Below, piece after piece: positions 16,442-27,285 of a stretch of DNA of 64,000 bases (its first letter is position 1; the number at the start of each line of letters is the position of its first letter). The position numbers and the translations under genes are program-made. The notes under the pieces are model-generated. The model worked only from the letters and a program-made list of their open reading frames with translations, was not told the DNA's origin and did not search any database. Origin of the DNA: Bradyrhizobium diazoefficiens USDA 110 (lineage in GTDB: Bacteria; Pseudomonadota; Alphaproteobacteria; Rhizobiales; Xanthobacteraceae); assembly GCF_000011365.1 (NCBI RefSeq), contig NC_004463.1, forward strand, positions 7,364,001-7,428,000. Direction: 5' to 3'.

Positions 16442-19400
16442 CTAACGCCCATTCCTAAGCAGCTCTTTCGCTTCTTCGACTTCGGGAAGATTTCGTTCCG
16501 CCTCGAATTCGGCGAGGACGGGAGCGAGCAGTTCGAAAACCGCGCCGGCTCGGCCATTTGTCTTGTGCAGGCGCGCAAGTCCAAGGGCGCTGCGCAGCTC
16601 GAAACTCTTCGCCCGTTGGTGTCGTGCGATTTCCAGCGCCCGGCTGAAGGCATTTTCGGCCCCGGAACCGTCCGGAGGGTCATGTCGCGACAAAAGCTCG
16701 CCCTGGACGCGATGCAGCTCGGCATCAAGCCAGTGCTGACCGGATTGTGCCGCCGATGCGATCAATTCGCTCAGGATCTCCAGCCCGGTTTCGAGTTGGC
16801 CCACCTCTGCATCCGCCATCGCGACCTGCATCCCCCAAAACGGTTCACAGAGGTAGCAGTCATTCTCGCGCAGCATGGTCCATCCGCGGCGCATGTCCGT
16901 CAGTCCGGCCATCCGGTCGCCGGCACGCCACTTTGCGAGGCCATTCAGGTAGGTACCGGCGGCCACGTACAGCGGCATCGTGTGGTCGCGCGCGAGACCG
17001 AGCGCCAGGATAGTATCCGTCTGCTGCAACATGCCCCCGCACAGTCCGTCGAACACGGCCCGATGAACAAGCGCATTGGCCCGGGACAGCGCCCGTTGTT
17101 CTCCCGAAGCGCTCACCGCTTCGGCTGCGAGCCGGCGCGCGCGAGCGATGCTGCCAAGCGGCCAAAGCACCAGAGCAAGAAACCTCATGATCACGAACGG
17201 CAGATCCAGCGCCGAGGGCCTGAACGTCGCGGGATCCGGCTCGGCACCATAGATCGCCAGTGCCCGCTCGAGATGCGTTCTCGCGTTCAAATAGTCGCCC
17301 CCGAACCAGCAGGTGACGCCGCCTGTCCAATGCGCAACGACGGCGGCCACCGGCGCGTCCGGTCGTCGCTCCGCGGCACTCATGATGGCGTCGGCCAGTT
17401 CCCGCATTGGAGCAAGTTCGCCGTGTGTCAGACAGGCATTGAAGAGGCCCGAATGTATCGGCGCAAGTTCCACCGGATCATTGATGTCGGCAGCGAACTG
17501 CCGGGCGCGCGTCCATGCGGCTACCGTTTCGGGGGCGCTGTGCCCGAGGCCGCCCCTTAACGCGCGGCCATATGCGATTTGAAGATGCAGCCTGCTCATC
17601 ATCCGGCGAGGCTCGTCAGGCAACTCATCGGCGATGGCAATCGCCTTGCCGAGATGCGCAATTGCCTCGGAATAGGCCGAGCGTTTCAGCGCCTGCTGGC
17701 CCGCCTTGCGCCACCACTCGAGGGCGACCTCGTTCAGCCCAGCCTCGGTGAAGTGGTGTGCCAGAACTTCCGGCTCGGTCTCGGCGACGACTGGAAACTT
17801 TTCGCGCAGGACATCGCCGATGCGCGTGTGAAGCACCTGCCGTTTGCTCTTGAGCAGGCTCTCGTAGGCCGCCTCCTGAACGAGAGCGTGCTTGAAACTG
17901 TAGTTTGCCTCGGGCGGAGCCCCGCGACACACCAGCAGTTCGGCCTCCTCGAGTTGCCCCAGCGCAGCGCTCAGCGTCAGATCATCGCGTCCCGCCACAT
18001 ATCTCAGCAGCGCGTACGAGAAGTCGCGGCCGATGGCGGCGCCTATCTGCGCCACCTCCTTCACCGGAGCCAGCCGGTCGAGCCGCGCCATCAGCGAATC
18101 CTGCAACGTCGCGGGAATAGCGAGCGGCGGGAGCGGACTTTCGAGGCGATAGCGCCCGGCACCTTCGACGAGCCATCCGGACTCCAGCACCATCTTGGTC
18201 AATTCCTCGACGAATAGCGGGACGCCATCCGTCCTGTCGATGATCTGCTTCATCATCTCGCGTGGCAGCTGGCGACCGACAGTCACCTGCTCGACCAGCG
18301 CCCGCGTGTCCTGCCGATCGAGCCGGTCGAGCCGCAACAGAGTGACGTTGGCAAGGCCCGACCAGGAGGGCTCGAACTCCGGCCGCGACGTCATGAGCAC
18401 GAGTATCGGCAGTCGCCTGATCCGGTCGACCGTGAGATCGAACAGTTCAAGTGTCGTGGCATCGGCCCAATGCATATCCTCGCAGATGATCAGCAGGGGC
18501 TGCTCTCGCGCCAATCCCTCAAGCTGATCGAGAAGGGTGGCAAAGGTCTGTCGCCGCAGCTGCGCCGGGCTCAGACCGAGCGGCGGATAACGGTCGCCGG
18601 TTGGGATCGAAAGCAGTGCCGCAATGAGCGCCGTCGCCCGGGCAACCTGCTGCGTTCCAAGCGCCAGCATCGCCTCGAGCTTGTCGAGCTTTTGCCCGGG
18701 CGTGTCGTGCGAGCAAATGCCGGCAGCGCGCTCGAGTTGCGCGACAAAGGGATGAAGCGCACTGTTGGTGTGGTACGGCGAGCACTGATATCGCACGCGG
18801 CGGTGCGCCCCCAACACGGGGCTTTCGGACAGCATTGCGACCATGCGCGACTTGCCGATGCCGGCTTCGCCGGAAATCAGCACCATCTGCCCTTGCCCCT
18901 GCCATGCCAACCGCTGGCGCGAGAGCGTGAGTTCGATCTCCTCCTTGCGGCCGACAAAGCCGATCGAGCGCGCCGCGTGGACCGCCTCGAAGCGACTTTC
19001 CGATGCGGGCGCTCCCTCGACCGCCCAGACCGCGATGGGTTCGGATATCCCCTTGACCTCGCGGCGGCCGAGGTTACGAAAAGTGAAGAGATCACCGAGC
19101 AGCCGGCGCGTCGACGAGGCAACGACGACCGCTCCCGGCTCCGCCAGGCTCTGGAGCCGGGCAGCGAGGTTTGGTGTATCGCCGACCGTTGCGCTCTCCT
19201 CTGACGCATCTCCGCTGATGAGGTCGCCGACCACCACAAGCCCGGTCGCGATTGCGATCCGCAACTCAACCCGTTCGTCGCCGCTCGTCTTGAGCTGTCG
19301 CATCGCAGAGATGGCGTCGAGGCCCGCGCGCACTGCGCGCTCCGCGTCATCCTCGTGGGCGCGCGGATAGCCGAAATAGACGAGTATTCCGTCGCCGACG

Positions 19401-19771
19401 AACCTCGCTATGCTGCCGTCATAGGCGGAAATGACCCTCGCGCAGGCAGCGCGATAGGCCCGGATCACTTCCCACATATCCTCGGGATCGAGACGCGCCG
19501 AGAGTGCAGTCGAGCCGACCAGATCGCAAAACATGACGGTGAGGTGGCGCCGCTCGGCGTCGTGAGGAGGAGCCGGCGATGCGATCAACGCGGCGGGATC
19601 GAGGTCGGCAATAGCACGCAGCATTTTACGGCGATGGCCGAGCAGGACTCCGAGCTTATCGAAGTCCTCGTCCATCAGCTCGGGAAGGACGCCCATGTCG
19701 ACGCCATTTTGGACAAAACGCTCTGCGTACTGCCCAAGTCCCAGCTTCTCGAGCCACTCCGCAATCTGCAT
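16442..19771 (-). CDS. SAM-domain adenylate/guanylate cyclase with AAA ATPase and TPR region
   Basis: The 1109-aa protein has an N-terminal SAM domain (residues 1-60, MQIAEWLEKLGLGQYAERF to GHRRKML). A class III cyclase domain (about 75-245) follows, with metal Asp83 (FCDLVGST) and Asp127 (FVGDGILVYFG) and the Asn201/Arg205 pair (NLAARL). An STAND/AAA-like ATPase comes next (Walker A GEAGIGKS at 301-308; Walker B region LLIICEDMHWAD). The C-terminal half is helical, TPR-like. Such proteins are large cytoplasmic signal integrators; whether the domain makes cAMP or cGMP, or is inactive, is not decided by sequence. I take the ATG at 19771, which begins the SAM domain like its relatives; a GTG lies nine bases upstream. 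Monocistronic. Confidence 0.9.
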   Translation of the reverse strand: MQIAEWLEKLGLGQYAERFVQNGVDMGVLPELMDEDFDKLGVLLGHRRKMLRAIADLDPAALIASPAPPHDAERRHLTVMFCDLVGSTALSARLDPEDMWEVIRAYRAACARVISAYDGSIARFVGDGILVYFGYPRAHEDDAERAVRAGLDAISAMRQLKTSGDERVELRIAIATGLVVVGDLISGDASEESATVGDTPNLAARLQSLAEPGAVVVASSTRRLLGDLFTFRNLGRREVKGISEPIAVWAVEGAPASESRFEAVHAARSIGFVGRKEEIELTLSRQRLAWQGQGQMVLISGEAGIGKSRMVAMLSESPVLGAHRRVRYQCSPYHTNSALHPFVAQLERAAGICSHDTPGQKLDKLEAMLALGTQQVARATALIAALLSIPTGDRYPPLGLSPAQLRRQTFATLLDQLEGLAREQPLLIICEDMHWADATTLELFDLTVDRIRRLPILVLMTSRPEFEPSWSGLANVTLLRLDRLDRQDTRALVEQVTVGRQLPREMMKQIIDRTDGVPLFVEELTKMVLESGWLVEGAGRYRLESPLPPLAIPATLQDSLMARLDRLAPVKEVAQIGAAIGRDFSYALLRYVAGRDDLTLSAALGQLEEAELLVCRGAPPEANYSFKHALVQEAAYESLLKSKRQVLHTRIGDVLREKFPVVAETEPEVLAHHFTEAGLNEVALEWWRKAGQQALKRSAYSEAIAHLGKAIAIADELPDEPRRMMSRLHLQIAYGRALRGGLGHSAPETVAAWTRARQFAADINDPVELAPIHSGLFNACLTHGELAPMRELADAIMSAAERRPDAPVAAVVAHWTGGVTCWFGGDYLNARTHLERALAIYGAEPDPATFRPSALDLPFVIMRFLALVLWPLGSIARARRLAAEAVSASGEQRALSRANALVHRAVFDGLCGGMLQQTDTILALGLARDHTMPLYVAAGTYLNGLAKWRAGDRMAGLTDMRRGWTMLRENDCYLCEPFWGMQVAMADAEVGQLETGLEILSELIASAAQSGQHWLDAELHRVQGELLSRHDPPDGSGAENAFSRALEIARHQRAKSFELRSALGLARLHKTNGRAGAVFELLAPVLAEFEAERNLPEVEEAKELLRNGR

Positions 19772-20087
19772 TGGCTCCACCGATCCTGTGGTTGGCGGTT
19801 AGCAGAATTTTGGACCACGGCGCGGGGACGATATCCCAACATCGTCATGATGGCACGTCTTGTTTGTTGCGCGATAAACTCAGGTTGCTCAGTACTGATA
19901 GGGCTTCCAAGCAGCGGCATTGCCCGATGCGAACGGCAGCGCTACCAAGAATCGTCAGCACGCAGCGTTGAACGACGGAGGTTGCAATGAGTCGTGGCTA
20001 CTCACCCCGTACCTGAGGCCCCCTCCAACACTGCGGCTCGTGCCCGCCTCACCACGCCTGGCAGACGCTTTCCGTGAGCGCAGTCCT
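19772..20087. other. Intergenic region without a supported gene
   Basis: This 316-bp gap between the cyclase start and the membrane-protein stop is noticeably less GC-rich than its surroundings. Short open frames exist on both strands but none has a ribosome site plus recognisable composition. It must contain the cyclase promoter; I cannot identify convincing -35/-10 boxes. Confidence 0.5.
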
Positions 20088-20603
20088 TCATTCCTTGTCC
20101 ATCGACGCTTCGTAGCTGCGAGCCATCGTGCCCGCCGCAACTTGAAGCGAAGAGCCAACCACCCAACAGCCGGCAACAAAGCCTATCAGGCCGTTGGGGA
20201 GATTTTGATCAAGGACAAGGATGCTGACTGACAGGGTTGCGGCAATGGCGGCGACGAACGTTCCGGCCGCACTCATGATCTCAACCGCCTCGGAACCGGT
20301 GTATTCTTCCGAGAGGCTCGAGATCGACTTCCGAGCGACACTGCGAGACAAATCGATTCCAACATAATAGCTGAGAGCTCCGTAGAGCGTGGTCATCAGC
20401 ACAATCCAGCCGCTTTCAAACAGTCCGTCTCTCTGACGCAACAGGGTCGCGCCCACATAGAGGCCGCAAGAGGCCCCAACGGCTGCGAGCCCAATTCTTT
20501 CAAGAAGATGGGCCGATTTGATCAGGCTGGAACGAGCGATCCGAAGATTGCCGACTTGCCTCGTTTCGGACACTGCACTGGAAACTGCATCGCCTAGCTT
20601 CAT
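20088..20603 (-). CDS. Small integral membrane protein of unknown function
   Basis: The 171-aa protein shows four hydrophobic segments at about residues 37-54, 66-83, 111-131 and 137-157. They sit between an N-terminal amphipathic stretch and a short charged tail. An AAGGAG ribosome site lies 9 nt before the ATG at 20603. No catalytic motif or family is recognised. Its base composition is lower in GC than its neighbours, and it stands alone between two spacers without genes, which suggests recent acquisition or a relic context. Confidence 0.7.
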   Translation of the reverse strand: MKLGDAVSSAVSETRQVGNLRIARSSLIKSAHLLERIGLAAVGASCGLYVGATLLRQRDGLFESGWIVLMTTLYGALSYYVGIDLSRSVARKSISSLSEEYTGSEAVEIMSAAGTFVAAIAATLSVSILVLDQNLPNGLIGFVAGCWVVGSSLQVAAGTMARSYEASMDKE

Positions 20604-21052
20604 TGGTGAGCTCCTTCTTGGGTAAGTAGCAGCCTACCGGCCGACCCCGAATAGAGGCAGCCTCGTGGACGCGTCTTGCGATTCCCCTGATTCCAATTTC
20701 TGAAAAATCTGTGCTGAGTGATGGGGCTGGCTTGCTCGCGAGCAAGACGAGAGCCAATCCAAAGCTGCGAGCACGCGGCTTCGCAGGCATTGCATCTCAC
20801 CCGTGTCTGTCAGTTAGCTTCGGGTGCGGCAATTTCTTGCGGAATTGGTAGCTCGAGGAGAGTGTGATGGAATATGAGATCGTTCACATTCCGCAGCTCC
20901 CTGTCGCTCGATCCGGTCACGATTTCCGGAGGACGAGTCTGCATCTGCCCGGCGTTTTCGCCGACATCAAACCTATCTACACTTGCCTGCTTCGTACACG
21001 TCAACTCATGCGTTTGGTCACGTCATCGGAAACGTACCGCATCCTGCGCGCC
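20604..21052. other. Lower-GC intergenic region without a supported gene
   Basis: The 449 bp between the membrane-protein gene and the ABC ATPase stop contain only short frames. One plus-strand frame begins at 20864 behind a GAGGAGAG-like site but then runs through the antisense of the ATPase. A 64-codon minus-strand frame at 20810-21004 has no recognisable features. I see no terminator, tRNA or repeat. It may hold degraded sequence. Confidence 0.45.
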
Positions 21053-22921
<1,869 letters not shown>

Positions 22922-22958
22922 GCAAAGCCCCCTGCACATGCCGCGCAGACGGTGCGCT

Positions 22959-23076
22959 CCCTCCCCCGCTTGCGGGGGAGGGTTGGGGAGAGGGTGTCTC
23001 TACAATCGAGAACCCCCAAGAGGCGAGAACCCTCACCCGGCGCTACGCGCCGACCTCTCCCGCAAGCGGGAGAGGT
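22959..23076. repeat. Twin-hairpin palindromic repeat (CCCTCCCCCGC type)
   Basis: Two perfect 11-bp hairpins with 2-nt loops are present: CCCTCCCCCGC/GCGGGGGAGGG at 22959-22982 and ACCTCTCCCGC/GCGGGAGAGGT at 23053-23076. The stretch between them also contains a GGCGCTACGCGCC hairpin. The element sits inside the operon, between the GhrA-type gene and the ATPase gene, and could attenuate or stabilise the message there. Confidence 0.75.
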
Positions 23077-23120
23077 GAACTGAGCCCGTGGCCGCACCGA
23101 TGTCAAAATCACCATCCCCC

Positions 23121-24047
23121 TCAGTAACCACGGCTGCGATCAACCCGCCCCGGCAGATCCTCGCCGCGACGGTGACGTGCGATGACGTCGAGCACGTAGT
23201 CGACGGCCGTATCCGGCGTGGTCATGCTGGCGTTGTGCGGCGTCAGCAGGATGCGCGGATGGCTCCAGAATGGATGGCCCGCCGGCAGCGGCTCGGGATC
23301 GGTGACGTCGAGGACAGCCCCCGAGAGTGCGCCGCTGTCGAGAGCCGCGAGGACATCGGCCTCGACGAGATGCGGGCCGCGCCCGACATTGACCAGGGAG
23401 GCGCCGCGCGGCAGGCGCGCGAACAGGTCCGCGTTCAGTATCCCGCTTGTCTCATCGGTCAGAGGCAGCAGGCAGACGAGAATGTCGGTCTGCGCAAGGA
23501 AGTCGGGCAAGGCGTCCATGCCCGCATGGCAGATAACGCCCTCGATCTCGCGCGGCGAGCGATTCCAGCCGAGACGCGGGAAGCCGAACGCCTTGAGGCG
23601 TTCGAGCACGGCCTGGCCGAGCTGGCCGAGCCCCATCACGCCGACACGCCGCCGCTTCGCCGGCGTGATCCGGATCTCGCGCCAGACCTGTTCTTTCTGC
23701 TGGGCGATGAAGTGCAGGAGATCGCGATGCAGGGCGAGCACGGCCATGGTGACGTATTCGACCATTGTCTCGGCAATGCCGGGCTCCAGCATGCGCACCA
23801 GCGGGATGTGCGGTGGAAGTTTGCTGGCGTCGAACTGGTCGACGCCGGCGCCGACCGAGAACACCAGCTCGAGGTTTGGAAAGGTCGCCGCGATGTTGTC
23901 AGGCGGCACCCACGCCACGAGATAGCGCACCTCGGCGGGATCGCCGATGTCGGGCCAGAGCCGGAACGGCAGATGCGGCGCGCGCTCCGCGAAGAAGCGC
24001 GCCCACTCCGCGCCGCGCACCATGTTGGCCTTGTAGAGAACCGTCAT
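23121..24047 (-). CDS. D-2-hydroxyacid dehydrogenase, glyoxylate/hydroxypyruvate reductase A type
   Basis: The 308-aa protein has the GhrA-like layout. The dinucleotide fold carries GVMGLGQLGQAVL. The catalytic triad is Arg in NVGRGPHLVEADVL, Glu in VTDPEPLPAGHPFW and His in LLTPHNASMTTPDT. Such enzymes reduce glyoxylate, hydroxypyruvate or other 2-oxoacids with NADPH in the cytoplasm. It lies 13 nt after the flavin oxidase in the ABC transporter operon, so it may reduce the 2-oxoacid that the oxidase releases. That link is inference. Confidence 0.9.
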   Translation of the reverse strand: MTVLYKANMVRGAEWARFFAERAPHLPFRLWPDIGDPAEVRYLVAWVPPDNIAATFPNLELVFSVGAGVDQFDASKLPPHIPLVRMLEPGIAETMVEYVTMAVLALHRDLLHFIAQQKEQVWREIRITPAKRRRVGVMGLGQLGQAVLERLKAFGFPRLGWNRSPREIEGVICHAGMDALPDFLAQTDILVCLLPLTDETSGILNADLFARLPRGASLVNVGRGPHLVEADVLAALDSGALSGAVLDVTDPEPLPAGHPFWSHPRILLTPHNASMTTPDTAVDYVLDVIARHRRGEDLPGRVDRSRGY

Positions 24048-24060
24048 GCGGCCAAGGCCC

Positions 24061-25389
24061 TCAGAACGGGCTGACCGGCGCGAGCCGGCGGCCGTCGATC
24101 ATGCGCTTGTGGCTGTAGGCCGCGGGATCGACCAGCGGCGTCGAACCGGTCACGATGTCGGCGGCGAGCTTGCCGGCCGCAGGGCCGATGCCGAAGCCGT
24201 GGCCGGAAAAGCCGGTGGCGAGGAAGAAGCCCGGCAGCGCATCGACCGGCGAGATCACCGGGATCGTATCGGGCGTGCAGTCGATCGTGCCGCCCCAGGC
24301 TTCCGCGATCTCGATGTCCTTGAGCTCGGGGTTCGACTTGATCAGCGCTGATAGCGCCGCATTGACCAGCGACATGTCGGGCGCGGGGTCGCGCACCCGT
24401 TCGGTCTCGAACGGCGACGGCTTGTCGAGGCTCCAGCTGGTGCCGCGCATGAGCTGGTCGAAGAACGACTTGCCGAACGACATCTTCAGTCCGTTGCGGC
24501 GATGCAGATAGGTCGGCCAGAAGGTGCGGGCGTAACGGAACAGATCGGGCGACAGCTCCACCGTGCCGCGGTTGCGCAGCGCCAGCGTGAAGCCGCCGTC
24601 GAGGCGGCGGCGGATGCAGTAGAAGTCGGTGCCGAGCGCCCCTGAGGTAATCTCCGGCGCGGGTGTGGTCCGGCATGCAGTGGCGTTGACGAGACCGATC
24701 GGCAGCTCGATGCCGTGACGGCGGCAGAACAGCGACGACCACGCGCCGCCCGAGAGCAGCACGGATTGCGCGCGGATGGTGCCCTTCTCGGTGACGACGG
24801 CGCTGACCCGCCCGCCGGTCGTCTCCAGCCCGCGCGCGGCGCAGCCCTGGTGGATCGTAACGCCGTGCTTTCGCGCGGCAGTCGCAAGCGCGGGCACGGC
24901 CATCGACGGCTCGGCGCGGCCGTCGCTCGGCGTGTGCAGGCCGCCGACCCATTTGTCGGCATTGCCTGGCATGCGCTCGGCGACCTCCGCCGGCGTCAGG
25001 ACGGTGGAGTGTACCTGCTGCTCGCGCGCGATCGCGGCCCAGCGTTCCCAGCCGGCGAGCTCGTCCTTGCTCTTGGTCAGGAACAAGACGCCGGTGCGGC
25101 GGAAGCCGGCATCGACGCCGGCGTCGTTCTGCATGTCCTCCCACAGCCGCAGCGCCTCGCGCGCCAGCGGAATCTCCTCACGCGCGCGGCCCTGCTGGCG
25201 GCACCAGCCCCAATTGCGGCTCGACTGTTCGCCGCCGACATGCCCCTTCTCGACGAGCGCGACGGAAAGCCCCTTCTTCGCCAGATGATAGGCCGCCGAG
25301 ACGCCGATGACGCCGCCGCCGATGACGACGACGTCGGCCTGCGCCGGCAGGCGTTCGTCGCTATTTATACGGTTGAGCGGCGGGGACAT
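24061..25389 (-). CDS. FAD-dependent oxidoreductase, DAO (D-amino-acid oxidase-like) family
   Basis: The 442-aa protein starts with the FAD Rossmann motif VVVIGGGVIGVSAAYHLAKKG, here at about residues 20-40 and quoted only in part as VVIGGGVIG. The SSRNWGWCRQQGR segment is typical of a DAO subgroup found beside peptide transporters. The C-terminus carries the second FAD contact FFLATGFSGHGFGIGPAAG. The family oxidises the C-N bond of amino acids, N-methyl amino acids or related secondary amines to an imine, giving a 2-oxoacid or glyoxylate. An AGGAG site precedes the ATG. It sits between the permease and reductase genes of the transporter operon, suggesting it acts on the imported compound. 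Confidence 0.9.
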   Translation of the reverse strand: MSPPLNRINSDERLPAQADVVVIGGGVIGVSAAYHLAKKGLSVALVEKGHVGGEQSSRNWGWCRQQGRAREEIPLAREALRLWEDMQNDAGVDAGFRRTGVLFLTKSKDELAGWERWAAIAREQQVHSTVLTPAEVAERMPGNADKWVGGLHTPSDGRAEPSMAVPALATAARKHGVTIHQGCAARGLETTGGRVSAVVTEKGTIRAQSVLLSGGAWSSLFCRRHGIELPIGLVNATACRTTPAPEITSGALGTDFYCIRRRLDGGFTLALRNRGTVELSPDLFRYARTFWPTYLHRRNGLKMSFGKSFFDQLMRGTSWSLDKPSPFETERVRDPAPDMSLVNAALSALIKSNPELKDIEIAEAWGGTIDCTPDTIPVISPVDALPGFFLATGFSGHGFGIGPAAGKLAADIVTGSTPLVDPAAYSHKRMIDGRRLAPVSPF

Positions 25390-25429
25390 CGGACACTCCT
25401 GGACTTCAGTTCGATCGAGCTCTTGCTCG

Positions 25430-26305
25430 TCATGGGATATTCATCCTGGGATCGAGCGCGTCACGCAGGCCGTCGCCGAGGAAGTTGAAGCTCGTGACCG
25501 CGAGCGTGATGGCGAGGCCCGGCGCAATGGCGAGCCACGGCGCGCTGGTGAGATAGATCTGCGCGTTGTTGAGCATGTTGCCCCAGCTCGCGGCCGGCGG
25601 CTGGATGCCGTAGCCGAGATAGCTGACATAGGATTCGAGCAGGATCGCCTTGGCGACGTTCAGCGTCGCCGCGACCACGATCGGCGCGATCGCGTTGGGC
25701 ACGAGCTCGTGGAACATGATGCGCAGGTTCGACGAGCCGAACGCGACGGCGGCGACCGCGAACTCGCGCTCCCTGAGCGAACGAACCTGGGCCTCGACGA
25801 CGCGGGCAACGCTCATCCAGGCGGTCGCCGCGATCAGCACGGTGGTGGTGACGAGGCCGGGCTCGGTCAGCGCGGCGAGCGCAAGCAGCAGGAAGATGGT
25901 CGGAAAGCACAGCACGGCGTCGACGAGCCGCATCAGGACCGCACCGACCACGCCGCCATAGAAGCCGGCGAAGGCGCCGACGGCGATGCCGACCGCCATC
26001 GCGATCACCATCGCGACGATGCCGATCGAGAGCGACACCCGTCCGCCCATCATCAGCCGCGCCAGCACGTCGCGGCCGAGCTCGTCGGTGCCGAGGATGT
26101 GTGCGCCCGAGAGCGGCGGCGCGAACCGCTTCATGATGTCGATATAGGTGTCGTCGAACGGCAGCAGGTAAGGACCCAACGCAGAGCCGAGGACGAGAAC
26201 GAGGATGATCACGGCGCCCGCAAGCGCGAGCCGGTGCCGGCGGAAGCGCCGCCATGCGGCCTGGCCGGGCGCGAGCTGGTCGGTGGAGAGAACCGCGCTC
26301 GTCAT
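25430..26305 (-). CDS. Peptide-type ABC transporter permease, DppC-like
   Basis: The 291-aa protein has an N-terminal TM helix (AGAVIILVLVLGSALGPYL, about residues 31-49) and the OppC_N segment with HILGTDELGRDVLARL. Five further TM helices follow, and the cytoplasmic EAA loop has the permease signature near FMHELVPNAIAP-like FHELVPNAIAPIVV. It forms the inner-membrane channel with the DppB-like partner. The start at 26305 lies two bases after the partner's stop. An upstream open extension in this frame is the antiparallel-frame shadow of the other permease and is not used. Confidence 0.93.
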   Translation of the reverse strand: MTSAVLSTDQLAPGQAAWRRFRRHRLALAGAVIILVLVLGSALGPYLLPFDDTYIDIMKRFAPPLSGAHILGTDELGRDVLARLMMGGRVSLSIGIVAMVIAMAVGIAVGAFAGFYGGVVGAVLMRLVDAVLCFPTIFLLLALAALTEPGLVTTTVLIAATAWMSVARVVEAQVRSLREREFAVAAVAFGSSNLRIMFHELVPNAIAPIVVAATLNVAKAILLESYVSYLGYGIQPPAASWGNMLNNAQIYLTSAPWLAIAPGLAITLAVTSFNFLGDGLRDALDPRMNIP

Positions 26306-26307
26306 CG

Positions 26308-27258
26308 CTAACCCACCCGGATGCGCGGATCGACGACGGCATAGAAGATGTCGGCGAGCAGCGAGCCGATCAGCACCATGGTCGCCGAAAACATCAGGAT
26401 GCCCATCACCACGGGATAGTCGCGGTAGCCGATGGAATCGAGGAACAGACGCCCCATGCCGGGCCAGGTGAACACGGTCTCGGCGACCAGCGCGCCGCCG
26501 AGCAGCGTCGGAAACTGGAGGCCGGCCACCGTGATCATCGGCAGCAGCGCATTGCGAAGCGCGTGCACGGTGAGGATCCGCCATTCCGGCATGCCCTTGG
26601 CGCGCGCGGTACGGATGTAATCCTGGTTGATGACCTCGAGCATCGAGGAGCGCATGAAGCGGCCCCACATCGCGGTCTCGACCAGCGCCAGCACCAGGGC
26701 GGGCGCGATCAGATGATGCAGCAGGTCGAGGAAGGAGCCGTCGCCGACGGTCTCGCGGTTGCCGGCCGGCAGCCAGCCGAGCTTCACCGAGAACACGTAG
26801 ATGGTGACGAGGCCGAACCAGAAGGTCGGGATCGACAGCGCGATCATGGCGCCGACGGTTGCGAGCGTGTCGAACAGCGAATAGCGGCGCAGCGCGCCAA
26901 GGATACCGATCCAGCAGCCGAGCAGCACCGCAATGATCGTCGCGGTCGCCATCAGCTCCAGCGTTGCGCCGAGATGCGAGGAGATCACCGACAGCACCGC
27001 CTCGCCGTCGCGGTAGGACTTGCCCCAATCGCCTTTGAGCATGCGGCCGAACCAGTCGAGATACTGGATCGGCAGCGGCCGATCGAGGCCGAGCTGCCTG
27101 GTGACGCGGTCGAGATCCTCCTGCGTCATCTGCGCGGAGGCAGCAAATTGCGAGAGCGGACCGCCCGGCGCCAGATGCAGCAGGGCGAATCCGATCGCCG
27201 AGACGATCACAAGCAGCATGATCGCCTGCGCCAGGCGATTGACGACATAACGGGCCAT
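26308..27258 (-). CDS. Peptide-type ABC transporter permease, DppB-like
   Basis: The 316-aa protein begins with the DppB/OppB N-terminal helix (YVVNRLAQAIMLLVIVSAIG) and the conserved HLAPGGPLSQF segment. It continues with five more TM helices and the EAA-type loop MPEWRILTVHALRNALLPM. It pairs with the DppC-like permease encoded two bases downstream and uses the fused ATPase at the operon end. Spacing to the solute-binding protein gene upstream is 27 nt. Confidence 0.93.
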   Translation of the reverse strand: MARYVVNRLAQAIMLLVIVSAIGFALLHLAPGGPLSQFAASAQMTQEDLDRVTRQLGLDRPLPIQYLDWFGRMLKGDWGKSYRDGEAVLSVISSHLGATLELMATATIIAVLLGCWIGILGALRRYSLFDTLATVGAMIALSIPTFWFGLVTIYVFSVKLGWLPAGNRETVGDGSFLDLLHHLIAPALVLALVETAMWGRFMRSSMLEVINQDYIRTARAKGMPEWRILTVHALRNALLPMITVAGLQFPTLLGGALVAETVFTWPGMGRLFLDSIGYRDYPVVMGILMFSATMVLIGSLLADIFYAVVDPRIRVG

Positions 27259-27285
27259 CTCAGCCGATCCAGCGAGCCGGAGCCA

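Noticed and set aside
26306..27028. N-terminal extension of the DppC-like permease frame
   Set aside because: It overlaps the DppB-like gene on the same strand in another frame; the permease homology starts at the Met at 26305.
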